From Paenibacillus protaetiae (GTDB lineage: Bacteria > Bacillota > Bacilli > Paenibacillales > Paenibacillaceae), in assembly GCF_004135365.1 (NCBI RefSeq), contig NZ_CP035492.1:3592001-3656000 (forward strand): a DNA stretch of 64,000 nt, written 5' to 3'. Of the stretch, positions 45,038 to 55,652 are shown piece after piece; position 1 is the first letter of the stretch, and every line of letters begins with the position of its first letter. Made by a program: the position numbers and the translations under genes. A model generated the notes under the pieces. The model was not told the origin of the DNA. It ran no database searches and was given only the letters and a program-made list of their open reading frames with translations.

Positions 45038-45826
45038 ATGAACAAGCGGTTTGTAATGAAATGCGGCGGAAGCACGCTTGCTGCGCTGCCGGATGCTTTT
45101 TTCGAGGATTTGCGCAAGCTCCAGCAGTCCGGCGTCCATCCGGTAATTGTGCATGGCGGCGGTCCGGCGATTAATGAAACGCTCGCGAAGCTGGGCATTG
45201 AGTCGTCTTTTGTAAACGGGCTGCGCGTGACGACTGCGGAAGTGCTTGGCGTCGTAGAAATGGTGCTCGGCGGGCGTATCAATAAAGAGATTGTGCGAAA
45301 AATTCAAACGAGCGGCGCGGAAGCGCTAGGCCTCTCCGGCATTGACGGACGGCTTATGGAAGCGAAGCCGGTAGCGAACAGCGATGAAATCGGATTTGTA
45401 GGCGACGTTACGCATGTGAACGCATCGGTCATCGAAGGCATTATGCAGATGAACTACATACCGGTTATCGCGCCGATCGGCATCGACCGGGAAGGACAAA
45501 CGTACAACATTAACGCCGATACGGCAGCCGGAGCGGTCGCTTCCCACCTTGGCGTGGAGCAAATGATTGTGGTGACGGATGTGCCGGGCATTATGAAGAC
45601 AGTGGATGGCGAGAAACAGGTGCTGCCGGTTGTGACGGTGGCGGAAATCGAAGCGATGATCGAAAGCGGCGAGATTTACGGCGGCATGATCCCGAAGGTT
45701 CGCGCAGCGATTCAATGCATCCAGGGCCAAGTACGCGAGGTCGTTATCGTCAGCGGCGAGCAGCCGGCTGTATTAAGCCGGGCAGTGCTGGAAGGCGGCG
45801 TAGGCACGCGGGTCGTGCTGGAATAG
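45038..45826 (+). CDS. argB: N-acetylglutamate kinase
   Basis: The 262-residue amino-acid kinase phosphorylates N-acetylglutamate. It has MKCGGSTLA, VIVHGGGPAINETLAKLG (substrate loop), GLRVTTAEVLGVVEMVLGG, NINADTAAGAVAS and VVTDVPGIM, with the usual IPKVRAAIQ near the end. The Lys and Gly loop residues are present. AGGGGCAACA precedes ATG 45038. The last coding segment (VLEGGVGTRVVL) is repeated twice downstream in DNA with other reading frames. Confidence 0.95.
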   Translation: MNKRFVMKCGGSTLAALPDAFFEDLRKLQQSGVHPVIVHGGGPAINETLAKLGIESSFVNGLRVTTAEVLGVVEMVLGGRINKEIVRKIQTSGAEALGLSGIDGRLMEAKPVANSDEIGFVGDVTHVNASVIEGIMQMNYIPVIAPIGIDREGQTYNINADTAAGAVASHLGVEQMIVVTDVPGIMKTVDGEKQVLPVVTVAEIEAMIESGEIYGGMIPKVRAAIQCIQGQVREVVIVSGEQPAVLSRAVLEGGVGTRVVLE

Positions 45827-45940
45827 AAAACGGACGGTACTGGAAGACGCCGTCGGTACGCGTATCGTGCTGGGCTGGAAGGCGAACGTTGCTGGAAAGC
45901 GCCGCCGGCACGCGAGTCGTGCTGGGGTAGAGCGTAAGTA
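45785..45940 (+). repeat. Three tandem 52-bp copies of the argB 3' end
   Basis: Units start at 45785, 45837 and 45889. Their first 37 bases are the most alike (CTGGAAGGCGGCGTAGGC type, then TCGTGCTGG), while the last 15 have diverged. The first copy is the end of argB with its stop. As 52 is not a multiple of three, each copy reads the same VLE..VGTRVVL-type peptide in a different frame. The block fills the argB-argD gap and ends 26 bases before argD. Confidence 0.85.
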
Positions 45941-45966
45941 AACGGAGAGCAAAGGTGGTATAAACG

Positions 45967-47184
45967 ATGAGCGAGACAAAGCAAGCGGCCGTTGCAGCCG
46001 CAGGTGCGGCTGAGGCTGTGGACAACAGCCATTCGCTGCTGCCGACGTACGGCAGATATCCGATTTCCCTGGTCAAAGGGGAAGGCAGCTACCTATGGGA
46101 TGACAAAGGCAATCAATATCTTGATTTTATGAGCGGCATTGCGGTTACCAATCTGGGCCATGCGCATCCTAAAGTAAAAGCAGCGCTGGTGGAGCAGCTG
46201 GATCAGCTGTGGCATGTATCGAACCTGTTCCGCATTCCGAACCAGGAGGACGCGGCAGCGCTGCTGACCGCCAACAGCTTCGGCGATGCCGTATTTTTCT
46301 GCAACTCGGGTGCGGAGGCGAATGAAGCAGCCATCAAGCTGGCCCGCCGTTATCAGCAAAAGGTTGCCGGCAACGGCCGGTATGAAATTATAACATTTGA
46401 TCATTCGTTCCATGGACGCACGCTCGCTACGCTGACGGCAACAGGCCAAGAGAAAGTAAAAGAAGGCTTTGCGCCTTTGCCGGAAGGGTTCAAATACATT
46501 CCGTTTAATGATTTTGCAGCGCTGGAGGAAGCCGTTTCGGACAAAACGGCAGCGATCATGCTGGAGATGATCCAGGCGGAGGGCGGCATTCATGCGGCCG
46601 ATGAAGCTTATGTGAAAGCGGTGCGCGAGCTGTGCGACAAGCAGGGTATCTTGCTTATCGTGGACGAAGTGCAGACGGGCATCGGCCGTACGGGCAAGCT
46701 GTTTGCTTACGAGCATTACGGCATTGAGCCGGATATTATCTCGCTCGCCAAAGGCCTCGGAAGCGGCTTCCCGGTTGGCGCCATCGTCGCCAAGGAGAAG
46801 CTGCGTGAAGCGTTTGGCCCGGGCAGCCATGGCTCAACCTTTGGCGGCACGCCCATTGCGACGGCTGTCGTGAAGGCGACGCTCGAAACGATCGTAGGCG
46901 AGCGCCTGCCGGAGCGCGCAGCGCAAATGGGCGACTATTTGCAGGAGCGTCTGAAGCAGGAGCTGGGCGCTAACGCAGCCGTCAAAGACGTCCGCGGCAA
47001 AGGGCTGATCGTTGGCATCGAATGCGACGGCCCGGTTGCGGACCGTTTGGTAGCGGCGCAAAAGCTGGGGCTGCTGGCGATTTCGGCAGGTCCTAACGTT
47101 ATTCGTCTGCTGCCGAATCTACTTGTGACGAAAGAGGAAATAGATCAAGCGGTTGCTGTTCTGAAGCAAGTTACGGCGGACTAA
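45967..47184 (+). CDS. argD: Acetylornithine aminotransferase
   Basis: This 405-residue class III PLP aminotransferase converts N-acetylglutamate semialdehyde to N-acetylornithine. It shows GSYLWDDKGNQYLDFMSGIA, CNSGAEANEAAIKLARRYQ, DHSFHGRTLATL, IVDEVQTGIGRTGKLFAYEH and SLAKGLGSGFPVGAI with the PLP Lys. AAAGGTGG lies 8 bases before ATG 45967. The first 20 residues are alanine-rich and may be poorly conserved. Confidence 0.95.
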   Translation: MSETKQAAVAAAGAAEAVDNSHSLLPTYGRYPISLVKGEGSYLWDDKGNQYLDFMSGIAVTNLGHAHPKVKAALVEQLDQLWHVSNLFRIPNQEDAAALLTANSFGDAVFFCNSGAEANEAAIKLARRYQQKVAGNGRYEIITFDHSFHGRTLATLTATGQEKVKEGFAPLPEGFKYIPFNDFAALEEAVSDKTAAIMLEMIQAEGGIHAADEAYVKAVRELCDKQGILLIVDEVQTGIGRTGKLFAYEHYGIEPDIISLAKGLGSGFPVGAIVAKEKLREAFGPGSHGSTFGGTPIATAVVKATLETIVGERLPERAAQMGDYLQERLKQELGANAAVKDVRGKGLIVGIECDGPVADRLVAAQKLGLLAISAGPNVIRLLPNLLVTKEEIDQAVAVLKQVTAD

Positions 47185-47221
47185 TACCGCTTACGCATAA
47201 GGATAAAGGAGGCAGGCATTC

Positions 47222-48178
<957 letters not shown>

Positions 48179-48199
48179 TAGGATTGCGGCAGCGGCGGG

Positions 48200-48239
48200 C
48201 GGCCCTTCAAGGGCCGTTATTCCGCAGCAGCGCTGCTGC
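48200..48239 (+). other. Two small palindromes between argF and argG
   Basis: CGGCCC (48200-48205) pairs with GGGCCG (48211-48216) around TTCAA, followed by TTATT. GCAGCAGCGCTGCTGC (48224-48239) is a perfect palindrome. They could form a weak terminator or processing site inside the operon. Confidence 0.4.
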
Positions 48240-48281
48240 ATGACCATCATATTTTGATGATAACAAGGGAGCGGAAAAACA

Positions 48282-49511
48282 ATGGCTAAAGAAAAAATCG
48301 TACTCGCCTACTCCGGCGGACTGGATACATCCGTTATTTTGAAATGGCTGAAAGAAACGTATGACGCGGAAATTATCGCTTTTACAGCGGATATCGGCCA
48401 AAAGGATGAGCTGGACGGCCTAGAGGCCAAAGCGCTCGCAACCGGCGCATCGAAAGTATACATCGACGACCTGCGCGATGAGTTCGCAAAAGATTTTATT
48501 TACCCGATGTTCCAATCCGGCGCCTTGTATGAAGGCCAATACTTGCTCGGCACGTCGATTGCACGTCCGCTGATTGCCAAACGCATGGTCGACATCGCCC
48601 GCGCGGAAGGCGCTACGGCAATCGCGCATGGCGCGACAGGCAAAGGCAATGACCAAATCCGCTTTGAGCTGACGGCTGCAGCGCTTGCACCGGACATCAA
48701 AGTAATCGCGCCATGGCGCAGCGAAGAATTCCGCAACCAGTTCCCGGGCCGCGCGGAAATGATCGCGTATGCGGAGAAGCACAACATTCCGGTTCAAGCT
48801 TCGGCTGCCAAGCCGTATTCGATGGACCGCAACCTGCTGCATATCAGCTTTGAAAGCGGCATGCTGGAGGACCCTTGGTTTGACGCCAGCGCCGAAGAAA
48901 ACAAAGGCATGTACGTGCTTAGCGTATCGCCTGAGGACGCTCCGGACCAAGCGGAATATATCGAACTGACGTTTGAGCAGGGCAACTGTACCGCGATTAA
49001 CGGCGAACGCCTCAGCCCGCTGGGCGTCATGGAGAAGCTGAACGAGCTGGGCGGCAAGCACGGCATCGGACGCGTCGATATGGTGGAAAACCGCTTCGTT
49101 GGCATGAAAAGCCGCGGCGTGTACGAAACACCGGGCGGCACCATTCTGTTCACCGCTCACCGCAAAATGGAATCGATCACGATGGACCGCGAAGTGATGC
49201 ATCTTCGTGACGGTCTGATCTCCAAATACAGCCAGCTCGTGTACAACGGCTTCTGGTTTGCGCCCGAACGCCTTGCGCTGCAGGCGCTCGTGCAAGAGTC
49301 GCAAAAGAACGTAACGGGCGTTGTGCGCCTGAAGCTGTACAAAGGCAACGTCATTGGCGCAGGCGTGAAAAGCCCTGTCAGCCTGTACAACCCGAACATT
49401 GCGACGATGGAAGCAGATCCAACGCAGGCTTACGACCAAGGCGACGCAACCGGCTTTATCCGCCTGAATGCGCTGCGTCTGAAAGTATCGTCGGCCGTAC
49501 AAAGCGAATAG
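48282..49511 (+). CDS. argG: Argininosuccinate synthase
   Basis: This 409-residue enzyme joins citrulline and aspartate with ATP. It begins [19 protein letters not shown] (PP-loop, SGGxDxS), then [20 protein letters not shown], and has [15 protein letters not shown] and [24 protein letters not shown] precedes ATG 48282. Length is near the family norm of about 400. Confidence 0.97.
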   Translation: MAKEKIVLAYSGGLDTSVILKWLKETYDAEIIAFTADIGQKDELDGLEAKALATGASKVYIDDLRDEFAKDFIYPMFQSGALYEGQYLLGTSIARPLIAKRMVDIARAEGATAIAHGATGKGNDQIRFELTAAALAPDIKVIAPWRSEEFRNQFPGRAEMIAYAEKHNIPVQASAAKPYSMDRNLLHISFESGMLEDPWFDASAEENKGMYVLSVSPEDAPDQAEYIELTFEQGNCTAINGERLSPLGVMEKLNELGGKHGIGRVDMVENRFVGMKSRGVYETPGGTILFTAHRKMESITMDREVMHLRDGLISKYSQLVYNGFWFAPERLALQALVQESQKNVTGVVRLKLYKGNVIGAGVKSPVSLYNPNIATMEADPTQAYDQGDATGFIRLNALRLKVSSAVQSE

Positions 49512-49626
49512 AAACAACACCCGGCTTATATCAGGGCCAGGTTCCATAGAAAATAACCCGGGCGATCCCGCGGCAGGCTGTCATGGCGTGCGGCGGGGTC
49601 TTTTCGGAAGGGGAGTGTACTAACCA

Positions 49627-51042
49627 GTGAGCAAATTGTGGGGCGGACGTTTTACGAAAAAAACCGATCAATTGGTAGAGGAATATACGGCATCCATTCT
49701 GTTCGACAAAGAACTGGCCGAAGAGGATATCCAAGGCAGCCTGGCGCATGTGACGATGCTGGGCAAGCAGGGCATTTTGCCGGCAGCGGACGTAGAGCAG
49801 ATCAAGGACGGGCTGCATCGCACGCTGCAAAAAATTAAACGCGGCGAAATCGAGTTTTCGGTATCCGATGAAGACATTCATATGAACATCGAAAAAGCGC
49901 TGATCGACGATGTGGGTCCGGTAGGCGGCAAGCTGCATACGGGCCGCAGCCGGAACGATCAGGTGGCTACGGATATGCACTTGTACCTGCGCAAACGTGT
50001 CGTGGAGTTCGTAGACTTGCTGCAAAAGCTGCAATCGGCGCTTGTGGAGCAGGCAAAAGCGAATTTTGATACGATTTTGCCGGGTTACACGCATTTGCAG
50101 CGGGCGCAGCCGATTTTGTTCGCGCATCATCTGCTTGCGTATGTGTCGATGTTCGGACGCGACATCGAGCGGCTGCAGGACAGCTACAAGCGCATTAACA
50201 TGCTTCCGCTCGGCGCAGGCGCGCTGGCGGGCACAACGTTCCCGATCGACCGCCATTACGTAGCGAGCCAGCTGAAGTTTGGCGGCGTATACGAGAACAG
50301 CCTGGATGCGGTAAGCGACCGCGACTTCATCCTGGAGTTTCTGGCGGACGCTTCGATCATTATGATGCACTTGTCGCGCCTGAGCGAAGAGTTTGTTATG
50401 TGGTCGAGCAATGAATTTAACTTTATTGAGCTGGACGACGCGTTCTGCACGGGCAGCAGCATTATGCCGCAAAAGAAAAATCCGGACGTTCCTGAGCTTG
50501 TCCGCGGCAAAACCGGCCGTGTATACGGCAACCTTATGGGCCTCCTGACGGTGCTCAAGTCGCTGCCGCTGGCTTACAACAAGGACATGCAGGAAGACAA
50601 GGAAGGCATGTTCGACACGGTTCGTACGATGCAGGGCGCGCTTCAGCTGTTTGCACCGATGGTCGCTACGATGAAGGTGAAGAAGGACAATATGCGCAAA
50701 GCGGTCAACCAGGACTTCTCGAACGCAACCGATATCGCCGACTTCCTCGTGGGCAAAGGCTTGCCTTTCCGCCAGGCGCATGAAGTCATCGGCAAAACGG
50801 TATTGTACTGCATCGAGAAGGGCAAATATTTGCTGGACCTGACGCTGGACGAATTCAAGCAGTTCTCGCCGCTGTTCGACGATCGGATTTACACGGTGCT
50901 CCAGCCGGAAAACGTCGTGAATGCCCGCAACGTATACGGCGGCACCGCGAAGGAGCAGGTACAGGCCGCAGCGGCACGCGCGGAGGAAGTTCTTGCTTCA
51001 ACCGCGGCATGGGTGGCGGAATACGCCGAGCTTAGCCGTTAA
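49627..51042 (+). CDS. argH: Argininosuccinate lyase
   Basis: The 471-residue fumarase-superfamily enzyme releases fumarate and arginine. It opens with [18 protein letters not shown] and has [31 protein letters not shown] and the signature [20 protein letters not shown] with the catalytic Ser. It starts at GTG 49627 behind AAGGGGAG. It is the last gene of the arginine operon; a branched RNA-like structure follows its stop. Confidence 0.96.
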   Translation: MSKLWGGRFTKKTDQLVEEYTASILFDKELAEEDIQGSLAHVTMLGKQGILPAADVEQIKDGLHRTLQKIKRGEIEFSVSDEDIHMNIEKALIDDVGPVGGKLHTGRSRNDQVATDMHLYLRKRVVEFVDLLQKLQSALVEQAKANFDTILPGYTHLQRAQPILFAHHLLAYVSMFGRDIERLQDSYKRINMLPLGAGALAGTTFPIDRHYVASQLKFGGVYENSLDAVSDRDFILEFLADASIIMMHLSRLSEEFVMWSSNEFNFIELDDAFCTGSSIMPQKKNPDVPELVRGKTGRVYGNLMGLLTVLKSLPLAYNKDMQEDKEGMFDTVRTMQGALQLFAPMVATMKVKKDNMRKAVNQDFSNATDIADFLVGKGLPFRQAHEVIGKTVLYCIEKGKYLLDLTLDEFKQFSPLFDDRIYTVLQPENVVNARNVYGGTAKEQVQAAAARAEEVLASTAAWVAEYAELSR

Positions 51043-51066
51043 TTTATGTTTATAGCTTGAACAATC

Positions 51067-51179
51067 AAAAATGCGCGTACATCAGATGCGCTGGGGAATC
51101 TTTTTATGCCATTAAAGAGTTCCCCGGCCAAGCACTCCGATTCATCCTCGGAGATTGCCTGATGAACGCGCATTTTTTT
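51067..51179 (+). terminator. Three-way-junction structure with a T run after argH
   Basis: An outer stem of 19 bases with one mismatch (51067-51085 with 51159-51177, core ATGCGCGT.CATCAG) encloses two hairpins. The first is GGGGAA (51093-51098) with TTCCCC (51120-51125), extended by CTTT/AAAG. The second is CTCCGA (51135-51140) with TCGGAG (51148-51153). Seven T end the outer stem (51173-51179), so it can terminate the arg transcript. The branched shape is unusual for a simple terminator. Confidence 0.7.
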
Positions 51180-51253
51180 AACGCTGCCCTTGAAGCCTTT
51201 TGATATACTGTAGTGTAGATCACTTACAATTACCCGGCATAAAGGAGTTTCGT

Positions 51254-52120
51254 ATGAAATTAGCTTATCTGATATTGGCTCATCATAAAATGGAGCTTCT
51301 GGATCGATTAATGCACGCCATTTATAGTCCGGATCATAGCTACATGATTCATGTAGACGCCAAAGCGGATGCCGATCTGCACCGTTATGCGGATGAATTA
51401 GCTGCTGCAAATCCCAATATAAAAATATTGCCTTCCAGAAGCGCGACATGGGCGTGCTGGTCGTTGGTGCAGGTTGAGCTGGACGGTATAAAGGAACTGC
51501 TGCACGAACAATGGGACTTTTACATATTGTTAAGCGGACAGGACTTCCCCGCGGCAAGCCAGGAAGCGATTTGCCGGACGTTAGCCCCTTATCCCGGCAA
51601 AAACTTTATGCGGATTGGAACTATGCCGCCGGAAGAAGAGGAGCTGAGGCTTAACCACTATTACGTGGAAGACTGCGGCGAGATGAAAACGATGGGGCCG
51701 CGCAATTCGTTTGGCAGCTATTTTGTGGAAGGCTTCAAGCCGTATATGGGCAGCCAGTGGAAAATATTGCACCGTTCTTTTTGCGAGTTTGCCGTATCCA
51801 GCCCGTTATCGTTTGATATGCAGGATTACTTCCGCTATGCGCTGGTGCCGGATGAGTTGTTTTTCCATACGCTGCTGATGAACAGTACGTATAAAGACAG
51901 CCTGATCAATAATCATCTCCGTTATTATGAAATGGATGAATTCCACACCAGCTTCAGGCGTGCGAAGACGCTGGCGATGGAGCAGATCAAGGACATAGAC
52001 TTTCATAATCCGGCACGTCCTGTATTGTTTGTGCGCAAGGTGGATGATGAACGCGAGCCTGAAGTGATATCTTTCCTGGAAAAAAGGCTGGCGCCGGGAG
52101 CGGATGCGGTGCAGCCATAA
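51254..52120 (+). CDS. Branch-type (core-2/I-branching) beta-1,6-N-acetylglucosaminyltransferase-like protein
   Basis: The 288-residue protein matches the GT14 'Branch' family: KLAYLILAHHKMELLDRLM, YMIHVDAKADADL, SATWACWSLVQVELDGI, YILLSGQDFPAAS and ALVPDELFFHTLLMNS. In bacteria members act on surface polysaccharides or are uncharacterised; the GlcNAc-transferase name comes from animal relatives. ATG 51254 has AAAGGAG 6 bases before; an upstream in-frame ATG has none. It is a single gene between two terminators, so its substrate cannot be inferred from neighbours. Confidence 0.85.
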   Translation: MKLAYLILAHHKMELLDRLMHAIYSPDHSYMIHVDAKADADLHRYADELAAANPNIKILPSRSATWACWSLVQVELDGIKELLHEQWDFYILLSGQDFPAASQEAICRTLAPYPGKNFMRIGTMPPEEEELRLNHYYVEDCGEMKTMGPRNSFGSYFVEGFKPYMGSQWKILHRSFCEFAVSSPLSFDMQDYFRYALVPDELFFHTLLMNSTYKDSLINNHLRYYEMDEFHTSFRRAKTLAMEQIKDIDFHNPARPVLFVRKVDDEREPEVISFLEKRLAPGADAVQP

Positions 52121-52122
52121 AA

Positions 52123-52148
52123 AAAGAAGCCGGATGAACGGCTTCTTT
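52123..52148. terminator. Bidirectional terminator between convergent genes
   Basis: AAAGAAGCCG (52123-52132) pairs with CGGCTTCTTT (52139-52148), 6-base loop. Read on the minus strand it ends in a longer T run, so it also serves the VanW gene. Confidence 0.85.
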
Positions 52149-52263
52149 ATATGTGTAACTCCCCCGGCCGTGCTGAATCGGACGGGAAATCGGGTCTGCC
52201 GCGCATGCAGAAGTTGGTGCAGGGCTTTCCGCAGGTGCGGCATGCTTATGCCGGCTCAGCAGC

Positions 52264-53700
52264 TCAGCCAATGCCGTCCTCGAGAAGCGGCTCGCCGCTG
52301 TCTTTTGGAGCGGCTGGCGTTATGCTGCCGCTGGCGGAGCCGACGTTAACGATGGTCGGCTGCGCTTTGTACGTGTCGCGGGACACCTTCTCGCGCGATA
52401 CGGTTTTGCCGTCCTGCACAAGCGTGCGGTACGTTTCCACGATATAGCCGGTTTTACCCTGCTGCACCGTTTGCTTCACGCCGGCAGGCAGCTTGGTTGT
52501 ACCGACCTGCTGTACAGGAGGGGCAATCGTCTGGACGGTCACCGATTCGATGTCATAACGGATGTTGTCCGGCATCGTGCCAAACAGCTTGACGGTCAGC
52601 TTGCGGTCTTTGACCTCGGTACGGATAATCAATTTTTTGCCGGTATTGTTTTTAAACCGGAAATCAATGGCGCCGCTTGCGAAGGTCGCATCCTGTCCAA
52701 GCGGCAAATAGGAGACGGGCAGCGAATGATTGCGCCGCTCGACGATTTCGAGACCGCTGCGCAGCACCGCGTTGTACAGCGTGCTGGACACTTGGCAGAT
52801 GCCGCCGCCGATGCCGGGAACCAGCTTGCCGTTCAGAATAACCGGCGCTTCCTTGTAGCCGTATTGCTCTTCCGTCTTTTTGACGACCTGCGCGTAATCA
52901 AAAACCTCGTCCGGCCCAAGCTCCCAGCCATCGAGCGCCTCGGCGGTTGAAGTAACGTTGTAGGCGCGTCCTGAAGCGCTGGTGCTGAAGTCGGTTGTAA
53001 ACTCGATGATTTTGCGGTCGATGCCTTCGGCTTTGAGAGCGTCCAGCGTAACCTTCGGATGAACCGCGCTGATCGGCAGCTCTACTTTGATTGCCTGGTC
53101 GGCTGAAGACGGCTGTGCGCCGGCACCGGACAATAGCCAAGGTTCGACTTTCGTGGACAGCTGCTCAATATTAAGCCGGTATGCGTCCGTATGCGGCGTA
53201 TAAATCACCTTGTCATCGTCCGTAATCGTACGGGTGGCGTCTTTAGCCTCGTTTTGCTCCACCCAGCCCCATTCTTTCTTCACCGCTGTTTCGAACACAT
53301 CTTTATCCCAGCTTTGCTCAAACGGATAGTCCTTCTGAAAATGATACCGGTACTTTGCTCTGTCCCATATCGAGCCTTCCTCCAGCTGCAGCAGCGCTGC
53401 GCGCGCTTTGGAATAATCGGCCTTGTACCCGATTTGCTCCGCTGTCCACTGCTTGGCGCTTTCCTCCGTCACATTCGCCTGCACCGTAACCGTCCGCTGC
53501 TTCATCGTTTGTTCGTATTGGTCAAGCAAATGAACCGCTTCGTCGATATCCATTCCTGACAATGATATGCCGCCCGCCTTTACCCCTTCCGGTACCGTAT
53601 TTTGCTGGGCGTAATACCAGATGACTCCCCATCCCGCCGCTGCAATGAGCAGCAGGGACAGAACTACAATCAATCCGATGTGAAGCCGCTTCACCTGCAC
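52264..53700 (-). CDS. VanW-family membrane-anchored protein with a peptidoglycan-binding-like domain
   Basis: The 478-residue protein has an N-terminal membrane anchor (residues about 7-29), a putative peptidoglycan-binding domain (PG_binding_4 type, about 40-225), then the VanW domain starting near residue 240 with FSTSASGRAYNVTSTAEALD, VFDYAQVV, GGGICQVSSTLYNAVLRSGL and IVERRNHSLPVSYLP. A G5-like end (VGTTKLPAGVKQTVQQGKTG) follows. VanW proteins occur in some vancomycin-resistance operons but have no proven activity. GTG 53700 is the start, with AAGGCGGGA close by; a second GTG lies two codons later. Confidence 0.88.
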   Translation of the reverse strand: MQVKRLHIGLIVVLSLLLIAAAGWGVIWYYAQQNTVPEGVKAGGISLSGMDIDEAVHLLDQYEQTMKQRTVTVQANVTEESAKQWTAEQIGYKADYSKARAALLQLEEGSIWDRAKYRYHFQKDYPFEQSWDKDVFETAVKKEWGWVEQNEAKDATRTITDDDKVIYTPHTDAYRLNIEQLSTKVEPWLLSGAGAQPSSADQAIKVELPISAVHPKVTLDALKAEGIDRKIIEFTTDFSTSASGRAYNVTSTAEALDGWELGPDEVFDYAQVVKKTEEQYGYKEAPVILNGKLVPGIGGGICQVSSTLYNAVLRSGLEIVERRNHSLPVSYLPLGQDATFASGAIDFRFKNNTGKKLIIRTEVKDRKLTVKLFGTMPDNIRYDIESVTVQTIAPPVQQVGTTKLPAGVKQTVQQGKTGYIVETYRTLVQDGKTVSREKVSRDTYKAQPTIVNVGSASGSITPAAPKDSGEPLLEDGIG

Positions 53701-54044
53701 TCCCGCCTTTCTTCCCAGTCTAAAGCTGCAATTTCTGATATATATGCAGGAAGGACGGCTTTCTTGTAAATTGTTTTTGCGAATGACCGGCTGCAGCGCT
53801 GACTTAACCTCCGGCTATAGGTGCAGTCGGTACTTCCGGCTGCAGCACAAATGGAACATCCGGAATATCGCAGGCGGACGGGCTGATGGCGGGCTTTTGT
53901 CGAAAAATATAACGCACATCCGGCATAAAAGGTGACATTCTGTTTCATTAGAAATGTGAAAAAAGAGGAAAAACAGCAACTTGTGGAGGATTTCGTGCAC
54001 CCCTGTCGAAATAGTAAAGCTGACACTTAACAGGATGTGATAAT
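53701..54044. other. Divergent intergenic region between the VanW gene and ftsE
   Basis: It should hold promoters for both directions, but no pair of good -35 and -10 boxes stands out. CCGGCTGCAGC occurs twice (53787-53797 and 53836-53846), 49 bases apart. Open frames on both strands here have no ribosome sites and no recognisable product. Confidence 0.4.
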
Positions 54045-54731
54045 GTGATTGAAATGCAAGACGTATGGAAGACCTACAAGGATGGCACCGATGCACTGCG
54101 CGGCGTGTCAGTTCGAATAGATCGCAATGAATTTGTGTACGTCGTCGGCCCGTCCGGCGCGGGCAAGTCGACCTTTATGAAACTGATCTACCGCGAAGAG
54201 GTGCCGACGAAAGGTCAAATCTCCGTTAACGGCTTTAACATCGGCAAGCTGAAGCCGCGCAAAATTCCCTATGTTCGGCGCAATATCGGCGTTATTTTTC
54301 AAGACTTCCGGCTGCTTCCCAAACTGACCATTTATGAAAATGTCGCTTTTGCGATGGAAGTAATTGAAGCTCCGCCGCGTATCGTCAAAAAACGGACGCT
54401 GGAGGTGCTCGATCTGGTCGGGCTGAAGCATAAGCAAAACAATTACCCGACGCAGCTATCGGGCGGCGAACAGCAGCGGGTTGCGATTGCAAGGGCGATC
54501 GTCAACAATCCGGCTGTGCTGGTGGCGGACGAGCCTACCGGCAATCTCGATCCGGAGACGTCGATGGGCATTATGAACCTGCTCGAGGAAATTAACTTCC
54601 GGGGCTCCACCATTGTAATGGCAACCCACAACAAAGATATCGTGAACACGATGCGCAAGCGCGTCATCGCCATTGAAGGCGGCCAAATCGTTCGCGATCA
54701 GCTAAGAGGGGAGTACGGTTATGAAATCTAG
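54045..54731 (+). CDS. ftsE: Cell-division ABC ATPase FtsE
   Basis: The 228-residue ABC ATPase has Walker A GPSGAGKST, the Q-loop in IGVIFQDFRLLP, signature LSGGEQQRV, Walker B VLVADEPTGNLDPET and switch His in MATHNKDIV. With FtsX it controls peptidoglycan hydrolases. It begins at GTG 54045 after AGGATGTGAT. It overlaps ftsX by 11 bases and matches the Bacillus length of about 228. Confidence 0.97.
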   Translation: MIEMQDVWKTYKDGTDALRGVSVRIDRNEFVYVVGPSGAGKSTFMKLIYREEVPTKGQISVNGFNIGKLKPRKIPYVRRNIGVIFQDFRLLPKLTIYENVAFAMEVIEAPPRIVKKRTLEVLDLVGLKHKQNNYPTQLSGGEQQRVAIARAIVNNPAVLVADEPTGNLDPETSMGIMNLLEEINFRGSTIVMATHNKDIVNTMRKRVIAIEGGQIVRDQLRGEYGYEI

Positions 54732-55641
54732 AACAGTGCTCCGCCATCTGAGAGACGGCTTCAAGAATATTATCCGGAACGGCTGGATGTCCTTCGCTTC
54801 GATGGCTTCCATTATGATTTCATTGTTTATTTTGGGCGTGTTCCTGCTGCTTGCTTTGAACGTCAACAATCTGGCGGACCAAATCGAAAACCAGGTGCAG
54901 ATCCGCGTCTATCTGGATGTGAACGTCGATGAAGCGCAGCGCGCGCAAATCGAGCAGACGATCCGCAACATACCGGAGGTCAGCAAAGTTACATACGTGA
55001 CCAAAGAAGAAGGGCTGCAGCAGCTGCGCGACAGCATGGGCGAAGACAGCAAAGATTTGTTCGACGGTTATGACAACGAGAACAATCCGCTGATGGATTC
55101 GTTTACGGTCGAAGTGTTTGACCCGCATACCATTGAGTCGGCAGCACAGCAAATAAGCGCGATTAATAGCAGCAGCGGCGACTCAAAGCCGATCATGAGC
55201 GTTAAGTACGGCAAAGGAACAGTCGAAACGCTGTTCAAAATTACGAATATTGTGCGGAACGTAGGCCTTGTGCTGGTGCTGGGGCTTGTAGTAACGGCGA
55301 TGTTCCTCATTTCCAACACGATCAAAATGACAATCGTCGCGCGCCGGCGCGAAATCGGGATAATGAAACTCGTTGGCGCGACCAATTCCTTTATCCGCTG
55401 GCCGTTTTTTATTGAAGGCGCGCTGATCGGCATTGTTGGCTCCGGCATCACGACCATTGTGCTGCTGGTCGGCTACTCGGAGCTTGTCCGCACGACGCAG
55501 GTCGGGCTCGGCCTGATGATGATCAAGCTGGTCACCATTCAGGAATCGGGCAAGCTCGTAGCTGTGCTGCTGATTGGACTTGGCACACTGATCGGCATAT
55601 GGGGCAGCACGCTTTCGGTACGTAAATATTTGAAAGTGTAG
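54721..55641 (+). CDS. ftsX: Cell-division membrane protein FtsX
   Basis: The 306-residue MacB-like membrane protein has one N-terminal segment (about residues 25-45), a large extracellular domain (NQVQIRVYLDVNVDEAQRAQ to about 160), and three more segments in the C-terminal half. RRREIGIMKLVGATNSFIRW marks the FtsX cytoplasmic coupling region. It transmits the FtsE ATPase cycle to murein hydrolases outside. ATG 54721 follows AGAGGGGAG. The next gene encodes a likely partner hydrolase. Confidence 0.96.
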   Translation: MKSRTVLRHLRDGFKNIIRNGWMSFASMASIMISLFILGVFLLLALNVNNLADQIENQVQIRVYLDVNVDEAQRAQIEQTIRNIPEVSKVTYVTKEEGLQQLRDSMGEDSKDLFDGYDNENNPLMDSFTVEVFDPHTIESAAQQISAINSSSGDSKPIMSVKYGKGTVETLFKITNIVRNVGLVLVLGLVVTAMFLISNTIKMTIVARRREIGIMKLVGATNSFIRWPFFIEGALIGIVGSGITTIVLLVGYSELVRTTQVGLGLMMIKLVTIQESGKLVAVLLIGLGTLIGIWGSTLSVRKYLKV

Positions 55642-55652
55642 GTGACATTCCA

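Noticed and set aside
45715-45930. A 71-codon ORF covering the argB tail repeats
   Set aside because: It overlaps argB in another frame and arises from the triplicated tail; no independent start signal.
51039-51557. A 172-codon minus-strand ORF across the argH 3' region
   Set aside because: It runs through the structured terminator and overlaps the Branch-type gene in antisense; no known family.
53691-54026. Open frames on both strands in the VanW-ftsE gap
   Set aside because: They overlap each other, lack ribosome sites and show no conserved motif.
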